A stretch of DNA of 64,000 nucleotides, taken from Lojkania enalia. Its lineage: Eukaryota > Ascomycota > Dothideomycetes > Pleosporales. The translations under genes were made by a program, and so were the position numbers. The notes beneath the pieces were generated by a model. The model saw only the letters and a list, made by a program, of their open reading frames with translations, did not search any database and had not been told where the DNA came from. The stretch spans positions 1 to 64,000 of the forward strand of contig ML986743.1 in assembly GCA_010094045.1 (NCBI GenBank). Direction: 5' to 3'. This document shows, piece after piece, positions 1 through 13,100 of the stretch; within the stretch, counting starts at the first letter, position 1; every line of letters starts with the position of its first letter.

Positions 1-2310
1 GGGGATGGATGGCGGCCTCCCCTATTTCTCTGATGGATGGGTTTTTTGGTTTGCGAATTAGAGGTTTGCAGACTAATCCGGGGCCTGGATAAAGTTGTGG
101 AACTTTGTGTGGAGGAATGGGGAAGGCGAAGGGAATTGTTGTTCGGGGCCCTCAAACGAAACGAAGATTCAAGGCATGCTATTCTGGCTGGGCTTGGGCT
201 GGGCTGGGGAGGATTTTTCTTGTTCGTGTGTCTTAGGCGCAGGACCCCTTTTTAACATGACCCTATCCTACCTATATCCTGGAGCTCCCGTCATCTATGG
301 TGGCGATTGTTTTAGATGGATTTTTTAAGTAGAATGGCCCTGCCCCATTTTCCTCGTTGCGGATTTTTACTATTTGGTATCTTGGGTGTTTGGTTCTTTT
401 GGTGCTGGGTGATTTGTGGTGGTGAGAAGCGGTGCGGTTGCGGGGAGGGTCACGTGATGTGATTTTTTTGAGAGGAGGGTATGCGATTGAGCGAGTGATT
501 GATGCATCTAAGCCATCTAGTTGAAGCTACCTGAAATGGTCTATGGATACGTGCTTGGGGTTTGTTAATCAGATAGGTGTGATGGGGAAGTTTGATTGAG
601 GGTTTGCTGCTCGTGCGGGCGGTGTTTTTTTTTTTTTTAGGGGGGGTGGGGGGGGGGGGGCGCATTTCTTAAGACGTTGGATGGGAATATTGTCCCTATT
701 ATGGAGGAGAGGAGGGAATGGGTAGCATGTGAAGGGGACTATCAAGTGGGTTTTATGTAGAGCGGTCGGGGTTTGAAGTTGGTGATGGCGGAGACGGAGG
801 CCTCTTTTTTCTTTCTACGAGGACGCGTGCTTTAGGATTTAGTTTTTATAGTAATAGGGCGCGTTGATTCTGTGCCGTAGGGTTGAGGGGGATCTGTGAT
901 GGAGGTTTGATCAGCAGGAGAGCTTTCTTTAACATGGGATTTGGTGGGGGAAAATATTGGGCAGTTATAATGTTGCCATTTTTCTACTCTATTTTTCTTT
1001 ATTTTTTTTTTTTTTTTTTTTTTTTTTTGGTATCTATATCAAATGTTCTGTATATTTATAGTACTTACAGCTGCTTTTCTTATGTGTGATATGGACTTGT
1101 GTTGTCTGTTCAGTGATTTTCTAATAGATTGTATTTGCACTAGGTAGAGAGCAGCTGTGTTCAGTAGCCAGCCGACGACGCTGTATGTGAGATAAACAAT
1201 TTGCTAGAGTACATATGCAGAGACATGTAGAGGAAGTTTTTAGCTAGCTATAAGGATCTAAGGGTTTTATTATGTGTTGAGGGATCAGATTATATATAAT
1301 AGAATACGATGGAGCACAAAGACTCATAGCTTCTCGGCTTGTGAACTTGTACATAGGGGATTTATCTGTGTATGAAGCACATAATCCATAAATCTATACT
1401 CTAAATAGTCTTGTCAAGGCTTCTTATTCGCCCATCATATAAATCCATTCGCGAAAATTCGAAACAATTCAAAATCCACAAGAGACGATGAGCGAGCGAG
1501 CGTCTATTTCTCGTCGACCTTTTTCCACATCTCGGGTGCTTAGCTAGTTAGCTAGGTTGCTTAACCATATCTAAATGCCGAAGAATAGCAAAACCAGTAG
1601 ACATAACAAGGAGAAATACCTACATGCATACTCCCGTCGGCGAAATAGGCGCGCAGCCTAGCTAGGCTGAATGAATGTCGCATTTGTAATCATTCATTCG
1701 CGTACGAATGTTTCTCTATTTCTGTGTTTCCTTCGTACGTGGTACGTAGTAGGAGAGTATATTATGAGCATCTGGCCGACGGAATGGAGTATTTGTAAGC
1801 GGGCGCGGTGAATTTGATTCTGTGTGATGCATATCCTATTGATCGACGAGGAGACACAGCATAAAGTGCCCGACGGCTGTGATATGCAGAAACCGGTGGG
1901 GCGTCGTTGGCTAGTTCGCATTCTCGATGCAGAATGCGTATGCTTTAGAAATAGACTGGGCTTATCGATTCTTCTGGTGACCGGACGAGCTGGATAGTAG
2001 TACTGGAGTGCGATTGGATTGGCATTGATATCAAATAGTCATTAGGCAAAGGCATGATATCCATTTCACATTACCAACAAAAGAGCATTTTGTGGATATA
2101 GTTAACGGCCGAATCAATCAATCAAACGTTCTATTGTGAACGAATGCCCATCCAACCATCCCAATGCAAAACATGCGGTTCGGGGGTATTACAAATCAAA
2201 TGCCATCAACCACCGCAAAACCTAACATCCCCACCATCCATCCAAAAGGAAACAAAATGCCCAAAAAAAGAATTCAAAGGAAGTGAAAAGCTTCTTCTTA
2301 TCATTAAGTA
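1..2310. other. intergenic, no gene seen
   Basis: I see no supportable gene here. The stretch carries long homopolymers: a T run followed directly by a G run near 626-661, and a T run of more than 20 near 1003-1028. The short open frames have no recognisable domains and lie partly in these runs. It lies downstream of the minus-strand transporter gene, so its right end probably holds that gene's 3' untranslated region. Confidence 0.6.
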
Positions 2311-4749
2311 TTATCTATCCCCGCGATGACTCTCATGATCCTCGCCTACCGCTCGCTCACCCCCAATATCCTCAGTGCTCCCGCCGCCCCTAAGGCCCCT
2401 CCAGATTTCGTTAAACGTTCCGCTGAAACCGCGCTGGCGGCTCGTTGAGGCCTCGTCTGTGGCCGTTCTCCGTCTATTAAGCGGCTCGCCAACACCATCG
2501 CTATTACCATCCACTTCACCAGCCCCGATGCCCAACACGCTCTCTCTTCTTCTTATATTCGAGCTGTCAGTCTCTCGGAGACTCGAATGACCTCGCAAAC
2601 TTCCTCCACGCTTGAGATCTGCCACCATAGCACTGAGACTTGTGCTTAACGGACTTGCGAGCAGAGGCCCAGGGATAGAGTTTCTCGCCCCGAGACGCTC
2701 AACTGTGCCGATGCGGCGAAGGTGAGGTGTGATAGAGCTTGTTGTGCCTGGAGTCACCGGTATGGTGCTGTCTGAGATGCCTCGAACTGGGGTGTGAGGG
2801 AGAGGTGCATTAATGGGAAGGTCGGGGCTGGATCTGGAGACTTGCGGCGTCGTGACCGCTTCTGTAGGAAGGACTGGGGTTGACAGTGTAGAATGCTTCG
2901 AGGATGGTGGCGGCCGTGCTAGCGTTGTTTGCTCTTGCTCCCAAGGATTCGCAGTTAACGGCGACGGCGCTTCATGAATGGATTCTGGTGTTGCTGGAGG
3001 TAGAGTATTATCCGACGTGAACGTGATATCAGGAGTAGCCGGATATGAAGTCTCTTGCGCTAAGACTCTGGTGTTAATCGCGATGGGAGGCGAAGCAGCT
3101 CGCAAGGTAGAAGAGCGCCGGGTGCTTGAACTAGCTTCATCGCGCATGGAATCGACATCATCTTGATACCGGTCGCTATCGATAAGATTGATAGCGTCCT
3201 CCCCTTCTGGTTCTCTGTCCTCCTCGTCTTCATTATTACGGAGTGGTCTACCGCTTGTGATTAACCACACCCCTAGAAACGTCATGGCACACCCGCCAGT
3301 AAATTTTCCAGCATCCCCGCCTGAGGTGCGCTCAAAATCGCGATATAGAATTGCAGAACCGAGAATGACAGAAAGAGTAAAAAGTACGAACTGGGTTGGA
3401 ATGACTTGAGTGGCGTCGAAACGTTGAAGAGCGCGATTGACGTATTTAATTTGCATAACCGCGGTAAAAACCAGAATGGCGACTAGGAGATAAGTTACTG
3501 GAAACGTGATTGCACGCCATAAGGTGTAAGAGAGCATTGACGCAACACCCTTGGTGGAAAGTGCTGTGTATCCGCCTGTGTCTCCGATTAGTATCTGTTC
3601 TAGTAATATTTGACGACAGAAGGCTCCTCAGTGAACTATTCCCGAATCCTAACTAGGAAATTGTGATAGGCTGATGGAAGTGAGAAAGAATGATAGACCT
3701 AAGAATCTGGCCGTGTGCCTGTTCTAGCGCCTTGTGCTAAGGTAACGGAGAACTCTTGCTACTTATCGGCTGGATCCATTGGAAGACTTGAGCGTGGCAG
3801 GTGACAAAATAAAGTAGAACCTACCGAATAGACCAACCAATCCTAAGTCAATCAGAATACTTTTGTCCCCAAACCGATTGCTGGCTACCATTAAGGCGAT
3901 GATCACAGCGATTGTGATACCAAGATAAGCCTCAAACTCCCATCTTGTGATTAAGTCCCAGATGTCTCCGGGGCCCAACTTTGGATTGTTATCGCTCGCA
4001 GAAAGGACCACCGTCACGGCGCCGGCGACGGCAACCATGACGCCGAGGCCGTCGCGCGTCCGGAAGCGCTCTTTGAGCATGAAAGGCGCGATTATGCAAT
4101 TTGATATTAGGGCAACCACTCCCAGCGGGGAGACAATCGAGGCGGGTGCGAATCCATACGCCAGGAAATTTCCAGCCTCTCCGGTGGTCATGAGAATTAT
4201 TCCGGTCCACCAGTACGGTGACTTGAGATATGATTTCTGTTTGTAGGCTCTTTCGGAGGTTCCATTAGCACTGCCGCTCGATTCGGTTGGTAGTAGAGTC
4301 GGTCTCGAGCGGGAACGTGAACCGGCGCGCACAGGAACAATCGAAGAAAGTAAAGGGTCGGTTTCGGTCGCAGCGACTCCCTCATCAATGCCTTCTTGCT
4401 CGTCCTCCACCGTATATTCTGCTTGCCGCGGGCGGTAGTATTTCCGTGCCATGTTTGACTTTGCCCGCTCATCCGCAATCGTAGGCTGGCTGGTGCCATA
4501 CGATGCACTCCTCCTCTTCCGCTGCTTCTCCTTCTCCTGCCACTCTTGCTCGAGTCTGATGTGGGCATAGCGCTGCATGTTGAGGGCGAAGGATATCAGG
4601 ACGTTCCCGACGATGGCCGTGACGATGCCGATTAGGGAGCTCCAGTTCTCGGATCCCAGGCCGGGGAAGGGCGACGGCGAGACCGAAGCAGACTCATGAT
4701 ATATGGTGGTTGTCGCTGGACCGGCAGCAACAGAGTGGGGAGGGAGCAT
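2311..4749 (-). CDS. NIPA-family (DUF803) magnesium transporter-like membrane protein
   Basis: Two exons (4749-3825 and 3575-2311) encode about 729 residues. The intron of 249 bp (donor GTAGGT, acceptor ACACAG) joins LVGLFG to GYTALSTKGVAS, and this junction is conserved in NIPA proteins. The N-terminal half has a membrane segment (SLIGIVTAIVGNVLISFAL), then a charged, Arg/Ser-rich linker, then the NIPA core (SPYWWTGIILMTTGEAGNF, APASIVSPLGVVALISN, and further helices). The second exon adds more helices and a long hydrophilic Ser/Thr/Pro-rich tail. Family members carry divalent cations such as Mg2+ across internal or plasma membranes; transport here is inferred from family. I chose the ATG at 4749 (MLPPHSV) because the in-frame 63 residues upstream from 4938 look unlike a transporter N terminus. 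The intron is about five times longer than others in the window. Confidence 0.87.
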
Positions 4750-5477
4750 CGTTGTCTGCGCCTTGAGTTGAAAACAGGCGCCTTCGTCGGGATATGTAAG
4801 GAAAGTCGGGGCGGCTCGTAGCGAGACGATTAAGTGTGCGGCGCCCTTTGGACGGCATACGCATGTCCTAGTTAGATATATAGCAACATAGAAGGCGCAA
4901 CATGTCTTCAGGTGACGACCGCCGCGCACATGATCCAAGCGTGCCGCCTTCCGTCACCGTGCAGCTGCCGCAAAAGCCGGCTTAGGCGAGGCCGATCAAC
5001 TATCTTGTTAGACTCTCTTCTCTCATGCATATCTTCGTGTAGATTTATAGACAATATATACACAGTGCTCGACACTCACCTTGGCAAGATCAAATCTATT
5101 GTTGTCCAGTTGTTCACGAAAAAGAAAACCGCTTGCGATCACGCTATTTGACCATAACTTAGGACGACTTCTCTGAATAATAACTATCACCGTCACCCTG
5201 AACAAATACTTGGACATGTTAAAGGGCATATGGAAGTCGCATGGGCACAAGGCCCAGCACTTCTGATCAATTATTGCTGCCGTTGTAATGTTACACTAGA
5301 CTATGGACTCGAGGCTATGCGGAAGAATCCAAAGCCCAAGTCGCCCTGATGTGAATCCAGGCCAGAGGTCCCCCGCAAAATACTCCTGAGAAGAAAAGGT
5401 CGCAGTGTGACGATAATGTCTATGCCTTGCAAAACATGTCCATCACTGTCTCACCAAGGACCCATTGACTGCTTGAA
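4750..5477. other. intergenic between two minus-strand genes
   Basis: This holds the promoter side of the transporter gene and the 3' side of the cap-binding gene. I see no convincing coding frame. The in-frame continuation of the transporter reading frame up to 4938 is considered 5' leader. Confidence 0.55.
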
Positions 5478-8288
5478 TCAAGCCATGATTGCGCCACCAT
5501 TGGCAACAGCCTCCACACCGTTACCGTCATGCTTGGGCTGAGAAGCAACCTCGTCCTCTACAGCAAGGATTTTGAGCCTTGTCTCGACTGCATCGACTCC
5601 AATAACCGACTCCTCGACCTGCGCCATGCGGAGAAACACCGTCTGCCAGCGTTTACCCCAGGCGCGAATGAGCTCTCCGTCTTCTTGAGACAAGGTGGGA
5701 TCAGTCTGGAGGCCATCCACAGCGCCTTGAGTCACTCCTGCCAGAGCATCATTGATGTACTTGAACATTTCCCGGGCTGAATCGCGGCCCTCAGCTAGCG
5801 CTGTATCGACCGTTTTAACCTGATCTTGTGGCAGCCCTTTCTGGAGACGCGTGGACGCGATTTGACGGTTGCGCTTAGTGACTTTGACGACTGTGGTAGC
5901 AACCATCTCGTACACCCAACCCTTCGCTAAGATTGTTCCGTTACCTAGCTGGTCACCAAGAACCCATTGGATGACTGTCATCGGTCCGAGAATACCATAG
6001 TTGAGAAGCTTGTTGACAATGTTGACACCAGTGCCAGGATGGTCCTTCCAATACTCAACAACGCTCGTCAAGATCTGACGCCTCGCGGCATCAGAGCTCT
6101 GAGCAATGGAAATGAGCCGGTTCTTGCCTCGTTCAATACAACTTAGAAAGTGGGACAATGATTTGGAACCGACACGGCAGATGACCGTCATGAAGACATC
6201 GGTCGATGGCACCAAAACATCTGCGATACCCTGTTCGGCAGCCTGTCCGTGGATCTTGTCAATGGTAGCTTGGATTTCCTCATCCGGAGCTTTCTTCCTG
6301 AATTGAGTCAATAGTGTCTGTCCCTCAGCTGCGAATGGAGTAGCTAGAGCCCGCATTAGTGAAGATTTATGACTACATCTACAATAACTCACAGGAATCT
6401 GCGTATTTGAATTCTGGGTCATTACCCTCTTCTAAAGATTCTGGTACTATGTAGTGATAGTCATTTGGCACGGTCGAACGGATGCGCTTCGCAAATGAGA
6501 GACGGATTTCCTTGTCGAGTGCTGAAAGGATGAAAGCCTTGTGAGGCTCCAGATCTGACATGGAAAGATACTCAGTCCTGAGAATGGTTAGCTTTACTTG
6601 ATGCTAATAGGCGAAGGCGAAAATATATACCACTCTGTCCACCTCCATCGAAACTCAAAATTGCTGAGGTGATGAGAGAACCAGTCTAGAAAACGATTGG
6701 CCAACTCGAGATCCATTATATCGATGTGTTTGTAGATGAAGCGAATCGCCCTGCCCAAAGACGGCGCAATGGCAGCAGGTGCTTGCTTGCAACATTGTGT
6801 GATCAGGGAGTGGTAGTAGACCAATTTGTGATCTGGATTCGGCAGCTTGAATAACAACGAGAAGATACCGTCCACAATCATGTCCTCGGACTTGAAGAGC
6901 CCCTTGTTGACAGGGTCATCGCGGAACTTGTCGAAAGCAATGCTTCGCTTGGCAAAGGTCTCAAGCGACCAGTAACAATCAATGTCGATGAGGAACTTAG
7001 CAGCGGCCTCCCGGTTAAAATCTAGCTGATCAATGGTGTCAACAATCGCGTCCCGGAGAAGAGAGCATGCAATATCTGCTTTCCTAGGAACAGTCTCACT
7101 CTCTGTATCTGCAAACAGGGAGAAGAAAGCCTCTGGGAAAATGGGCTTTGCGCCAGGGTTGACAGGGGAGGGGACGACGAAAGTCGGAAAGGTATAGGTC
7201 GGAGGTGCGTTTGGTAACGACTCCTCGTCATTTACGTTCTTCAGCACGTTTGCGTCGAATCGAGGAATGCACGCAAATCTCCAACCAGCGTTCGCCTCGT
7301 TCATGAGCTGTTGCTGAAGAAGACCGATCACGCTGTGATATGCAAAGGACTTATCCTCACTATCAGTGGCGTACGTCGCAATCAGGCCTTCAATCGGGAC
7401 CATGTTCTCGGCGACAATCTGGGTGTTACCAAGCAGATCCTTGGCTTGTCCGTGGAAGCGACTCCCGCCAGAGACAAGAGCATATGGAATGGTCAGGAGG
7501 ATGATTTTAACGAGCTCAATACCAATTACCTGCAGCCTATTAGCATCGTGTAGTGCTCAAGTGGAAAAGCTATCCTACATCATTTTCCTTTGCACTCTGA
7601 AGATCCACAACAGTCTCCTCGAATAGCTGTCGCAAAAAGCCAAAGATGCCGTCATCCTGGTAGAGCGACTGAAGGCAGGCAAGGAATCGCAGTAGTAGCT
7701 TGAACTCACGCCACTCGCCTGTGTTGAGGGCATCCTGAGCATGGGCGCCTACGCACTTGATGGCTTCTGCTGTGATGTCCGGCTTGACGTCGTTAGCATA
7801 GAAGGCAACGGCAGCAGCAAAGGGAATCTTGAAGGGCTGCTCGATGAGGCTGGAACAATTAGCCAAGGCGCGGGTGTAAGGGTGCAAGGGTTGGCTTACA
7901 GTGATGGCAAGAGATTGAAGAACTGAGCCCTTGCATCTTCATCGTCGTAGTGTTCACTAAGATATTGAGCAAGATAGGTTGCTTCATCCTGAGGGAGATT
8001 TGTGGAGCTCGCAATGTTCAGAAGCAAGCGGCGAATCTTTGACACGGGCGGTTCCTCATAGCGACGACGCGGCGGTTCATCATTGCGACGACGCTGAGTG
8101 GGGGGCGGGCCACGGCGGCCTTGGTTGTCGTCGTCGTCTGCTAACGATCCAACATTAGCATAGTCAAACACACGGTTCCACTAAGCGTTGCGCTCACCTT
8201 CATAGCGGCGCTTCCTGCTGTTGCCGCCACGATTGCGTCCGCGGTCGCGTCCGTCTTCGCGGTCCTCCTGCTTGACATCCGTATCCAT
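5478..8288 (-). CDS. nuclear cap-binding complex large subunit (CBP80/Sto1-type)
   Basis: Six exons (8288-8198, 8137-7900, 7849-7579, 7529-6631, 6577-6393, 6343-5478) encode about 849 residues, close to the usual 790-860 for CBP80. The protein binds capped nuclear RNA with CBP20 and acts in splicing, export and RNA surveillance. The start is an Arg-rich basic region (RKRRYE, then PPRRRYEEPP), as in fungal relatives. The MIF4G-like repeats follow: the first around SKIRRLLLNIASS, the second around CYWSLETFAKRSIAFDKF, the third around VFMTVICRVGSKSLSHFLSC and GVNIVNKLLNYGILGP. All five introns are 49-60 bp with canonical GT-AG ends, and the summed length is divisible by three. The annotated start ATG at 8288 matches where family members begin, but the frame stays open upstream (see next entry). 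It runs tail to head with the transporter gene. Confidence 0.92.
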
Positions 8289-8627
8289 CTCCGTCACGCG
8301 CGAATCGTCGTATGGCCGAACAGAAGTTGACTGGCGAGGCGCGTTGACACGGCGCGGTGGGGATAGATCACGATACGGAGTCAAAGCTCCTCGAGGCCTA
8401 CAATGATGCTTTTGGCCGTCACGGTACCACTTTCCGCAATCGGGACACTGAAAGTCGGACTTTGGTCCTCGTGGTGCATTGGGTGGTGCTCTTGAAGGAC
8501 GCGGAGGCGAGGGAGGTCGCGAGGGAACGTAATCCCGAATTGCCAAGGCCTTAAGCTCTAGCGCGTCCCATTCGTTGATTGGATCCCTCACCATGATGGC
8601 TACCTCACATTCAGCAATTTCGTACAA
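8289..8627 (-). other. open in-frame 5' extension of the cap-binding gene with a Cys/His cluster
   Basis: The reading frame of exon 1 remains open for another 113 codons, with possible starts at 8594 (MVRDPINEW) and 8627. It is Pro/Arg-rich and contains CPDCGKWYRDGQKHHC, which is a plausible C2HC zinc-binding arrangement. Starting at 8594 would give 951 residues, about 100 longer than normal for the family. I cannot decide from the sequence whether this is translated as part of the protein, is a separate upstream frame, or is leader. Confidence 0.4.
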
Positions 8628-11600
8628 CCAAAGCTAGAGCTCTCCAGGGAATACAACATACTTGAATATCGACTAGGACTTAAGAACGAGATAATCTTAT
8701 TTGTGTGTTAGCCATACACCAGAGAGATGCGGAGGAAGCTGGATTGGGACTAGGAGAAGGGGCAATGTGATGGGGAAGTCGTGCGTAGAAAGAGTCCCGA
8801 AGAGAGAAAAGAGGAAGTCCAGAAAATCTTGGGGATGGCTTCTTTATGTGCGGTTGGCTATGGTAGAGGACTGATGGATCATGACGAGCGTGCAATCTCC
8901 AGTGAAAGAGGTGATAGATTAAGGCAGATTTGCGCTTCAGAAGTAAGAGACAATAAAGGTAGAAGCGTTTATTTCTTATCGTTACCATGGCGGGAGAAAT
9001 TGAAGCTGGCAGCAAGATGAAAGGCTCGTAGATGGGTGCCTTGAATGAACAGCAAGGTCAAACAGCTCATCGATTAGCCTTCCGAGAGATGGAACTATAT
9101 TAGAGTATACCTGGCCACAATCAGTTGTGCTGAAGCTCACTGATAGCCTTTTAATGATAAGGCCTAGAATAGAATATATCCAGAATTTATCACGTAGACA
9201 AGCCAATTGATGCCAGACTCTGCGACAAGAGGCAGGTACGAAATGCGTTTGAAGCCTTTTTCAATTCAGGTCTACTATTACCTCTTCCCTTGAGAGTTTT
9301 CCACCTAGAATCTAGGCGAATTCATCTCACTCTGCTTTTACCTTCATTCACACGCCGCTGCCTTTTTCTCCTTTGCCACCCTCAGGGAATAGCGATGCAA
9401 GAATTAGAGGGGATTTGACACCCCGAAACAACTCCTAGCTCCAATCCTAGTCCTCGTAGTAGCGAATCCCAAACACTACCCAGCACAACACCGTCTATAT
9501 ACGTTCCTTCCATAAAGCTTTTGTTCCCGAATTATAGCTCGCATAAAGCCCATAACCTATCCCGGTCAGTGTATTAAACGATTTTGTTAAATATGCCCAC
9601 AGAAATGCTGGACGAACAACCATGCTGCGAGCTCGTTCAACGCAATCACACAGCAAGAAGATAAAATAGGTATCTAGATGATAACCGCTATTAAATGCCT
9701 CGATCTCTTTCGAACTCCGCCTCAAGCTCATCATATTATTACGCAACCTCGTACATGCCTATTTCTCTCACCACTTGCTAGCATCCCACATCTAATTTCC
9801 AAGAGCTAAAGCACGTAGACACATAATTTATATGCTATATTCTTTCTAAGATCCTTGTAGTATTGCTTTATACTATATATATATTGCAGTCTAAAGACTT
9901 TCGATGTAGTAAGTTAGGATTTAGTGATATGGACTGATGCTAAACATTCCTATTTATCACGTAAACACTATAAATTGGACATAAAATAGAGGAACTACTT
10001 AAAGTTATTCCATCTACTATACCATCTTATTCTTGTCCTCGTACACTCCCAACTCCCCAGAAACCTACAATAACCTACTATAACTACAATCCAGCAAAGA
10101 ATTAAAATCAGACTCCTGTTACCACAATAGAACAAGTAACACGTATCAAACCCCTAGCACCCTAACCTCTAGGCCGCACCTAAAACCCCGAAAATATATC
10201 TTAACTCTCCCTATCATAGTCTACACAACATCTAACTACCTACTCTGTTAGTACAATCGCGCACCGAACATCCAATACTATCACTCACTACCCATCGCTC
10301 TCTATCCTCCTCATCCTTACAAATTTCTAGTCCGCCCGTATCAACCTATATCCCTATTTACACTTCTCTTTTGACCCCCCTAATTATTAACTCCATTACG
10401 CCTCTATCTTCCCCGACCCTCTACATATCCCAACACTTACACCATTCTTATAATCATTCTCACCATCTATCTCCCATGTCTCAAGAATTAGCCGTATTCT
10501 CCTACGTGAGGATAGTACTCTATCTATTTCTCCAATGCCGGTACCACTCTCGCGCAAGACTGCGTCCATGGTGAAGACCATTTATCTATATATACGTGCA
10601 TCTCGTGGAGAATTTATGACGATGATTCTAGAGGTAGCGGAGATGAATCTTATATCTCATTATTTGCCTCGTCTCAGATCACCGGCCGGTGGCCACTTAC
10701 GAGAGGTTGGTGGAAAGCATGCGCAAGTCTCCTGACACCTCATTTCCCGGGTCACAAAGCCTCAATACGGAATCGCTGGGAAGTGTGGCTAGGTATTTTG
10801 GCTTGCGATGTACGGTATAGGACATTGAATATCTATTCATAATTGTTCTGCAGTGTAGTTGTATAGTAGGTACGCTGCGAACAAATATACTTGTTCGCCG
10901 TCGGAAGGTGCGTTTGTAGTGCAATAGCATTATGCAGGTTGTGGCGGTGGAAGGGTGATTGGCGTTAGGGTGCCGGTTCTTGATCTTGCCTTTAAAATTT
11001 CAAGGGGTATAGGGAGAGAAGGGTTCAAAGTTGTAAAACTAGGAGGAGATTAGTACACGTGGTGCGGATTATCTACATAAGTGTTTCAAAAGTCCGCAGG
11101 AAAAACAGTAGCGATAGCAGAGTCTTATGTCGTACGATTCGAATGCTACAGTTCGCCAGCGTATCTTCCCTTGGCCCTTAGCTGCTGTTTCAACGTTTTG
11201 CTCAAGCACACTTTCCATACCTGCAGCTAGAATTCTTGACGGGTGAAACCAATCTATAGCACCTATGGTTGTCTATCGATGGATTACGTATTTTCATTCC
11301 CGGGATTGGTAAGAATACAGGGCTTAGGAGCCACAGTCGGAATGCGCAAGTAGGTCTGTCAAACCTTCCCCGTTTTGTCGTGAAAGCGGGTCTTAAAAAG
11401 AAGTGGCCTGACTCGATCCATAGTGTGCAAGTATATGGGATGGGAAGGAGATTAGGTTCGCCTTCGATACACACTACTCACACTGAACAAATTAACTCCT
11501 TTTGCTGCTTGTAGGTTAGAATTCTGGAGTAGTCTTAGAAGGAACGCAAGGACCAGACACTCCATTTCTCAGACAAAACCGCGTAATTGGAATAAAGAGT

Positions 11601-13024
11601 AAGTATCCGCTTATCATGCTCTATCCTTGTCCCCTCCTTCTCGACTGGCCATAGAGTACGGGTCCTAGGTAAATACGTAAAGCAGTAATTAGGGAAAGGT
11701 CCTAATACTCCCTTGACACCGCACTACATCGCAACAAGCTTGGCTGTTCATCGCAATAATGCCGACCATACAACAACTCGTTTAACACAGCCTCATCGAG
11801 GGAATCCGTGTGGCGACGCTGCGGGCGGAGATGCAACAAAGTTTGAGGTCCAGCGAAACGTCTCGCGGATGGTAGTGGCGCCATTCGTCTAATGTCTGCA
11901 ACAACGGAGACTTGATGTGTAGATAGTCGCTGGGATGAAGTGATGATAGGAACTTGGGGGTTACGGGTATGTGAGTGCGCTGGAGGAAGGAAGGCGTAGG
12001 GATGGCTTATCTCGAGTGTCGCTCATGGTCTCTCTTAATTGATTGGCGTACTTTGGCTAGCAAGCGTAGGAATACGTCTGGTGTGGCTCTCTCTATTGCC
12101 ACAGGATTATTTTTTAGATAATAGATCACTGTCTACGATCTTAGAAGCCTTTGAGGTAAGTGCTGGACGCCTGAATGGAGTGAAGTTGAGTGCTTCACAA
12201 GGTCACAAAGAGGCGGCAGAGCAGACCAGAGCATCAATAATCCACTTTGAACCCTCCCCAAGAAGCCCCGGAGCATCCGTAATTCAGAACCCTGATATGA
12301 GGAAATAGGCAAGACTCCAAATGAAACAAGCTGAAATACTAGTAGATCAGCAAAATGAGCTACGTCGATGAATAATCTTAAGAATTGCTTTAAACGCGAG
12401 TGTAATCTCCACATTTGTATCAGCTCTGGTGTGGTCGAAAGCCTATGTTAGATAGCGTCTGGTCAAGTAAGATGGAAATATAGGAAGATCTCGGTAGGTG
12501 GCCTAGACCGCTCATGATAAAACGAATCTGGCCTTGCATGATCGGATCTATGTGGCGCTCTGGGCCAAGCCATGGATGCATCGTATCTTTTCAATTGGCT
12601 GGCGCCGGGCGTATGGATTTACTGTCCAGATTGTCCATACCACTTGCCACTATTCCATTAGGCCGTTGAGTAGGGTAGATTATCGGGTGGGAACTGGGAG
12701 CTGACTCGCAATATTGAAGCTGTTACAAAGTTTAATGTTGATAACAGCCTGCAACATCGCAGGGTCCAATGGCGGCCGTGGGCGATACGCATAGAGACAC
12801 CTCAGCAGCTATGTAACAACCTATTGATATAATGTTGACTAGCAAGAAATTATTAAGAGGGTGACCTAACAGGCACGTCAAGTTATTGACTAGTCACAAT
12901 GAATGTGAATCAGAAATGGAAGAATAACGAGGAAGGGGAGGCCGTTTAGTGCGAATACTGACCAGAAATGACACTCAGACGAGATCAGAGTTTACGACTA
13001 GCAATGAAACCAAGCCCTACCCCC
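8628..13024. other. long non-coding stretch left of the assembly gap
   Basis: More than 4 kb in which I find no frame with recognisable domains, good length or splice-supported continuation. The part 9200-10700 is C/T/A-rich with many short AT tracts. The left end should contain the promoter of the minus-strand cap-binding gene. The open frames of 60-110 codons on both strands lack any family signature. Confidence 0.55.
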
Positions 13025-13100
13025 NNNNNNNNNNNNNNNNNNNNNNNNNNNNNNNNNNNNNNNNNNNNNNNNNNNNNNNNNNNNNNNNNNNNNNNNNNNN
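13025..13100. other. assembly gap (76 N)
   Basis: A run of 76 ambiguous bases followed by CTTCCC and an A tract of about 20. The gap sits beside a homopolymer, which suggests a sequencing or scaffolding break. The true length of missing sequence is unknown, and the two reading frames called across it are meaningless. Confidence 0.98.

Noticed and set aside
3763..3824. Continuation of the transporter exon 1 frame to a stop at 3763
   Set aside because: The residues after LFG are unlike the family, while splicing at 3824 to 3576 gives the expected GYTALSTKG.
8680..9015. 111-codon minus-strand ORF
   Set aside because: No domain, unlike any known N terminus, and it lies in the likely promoter of the cap-binding gene.
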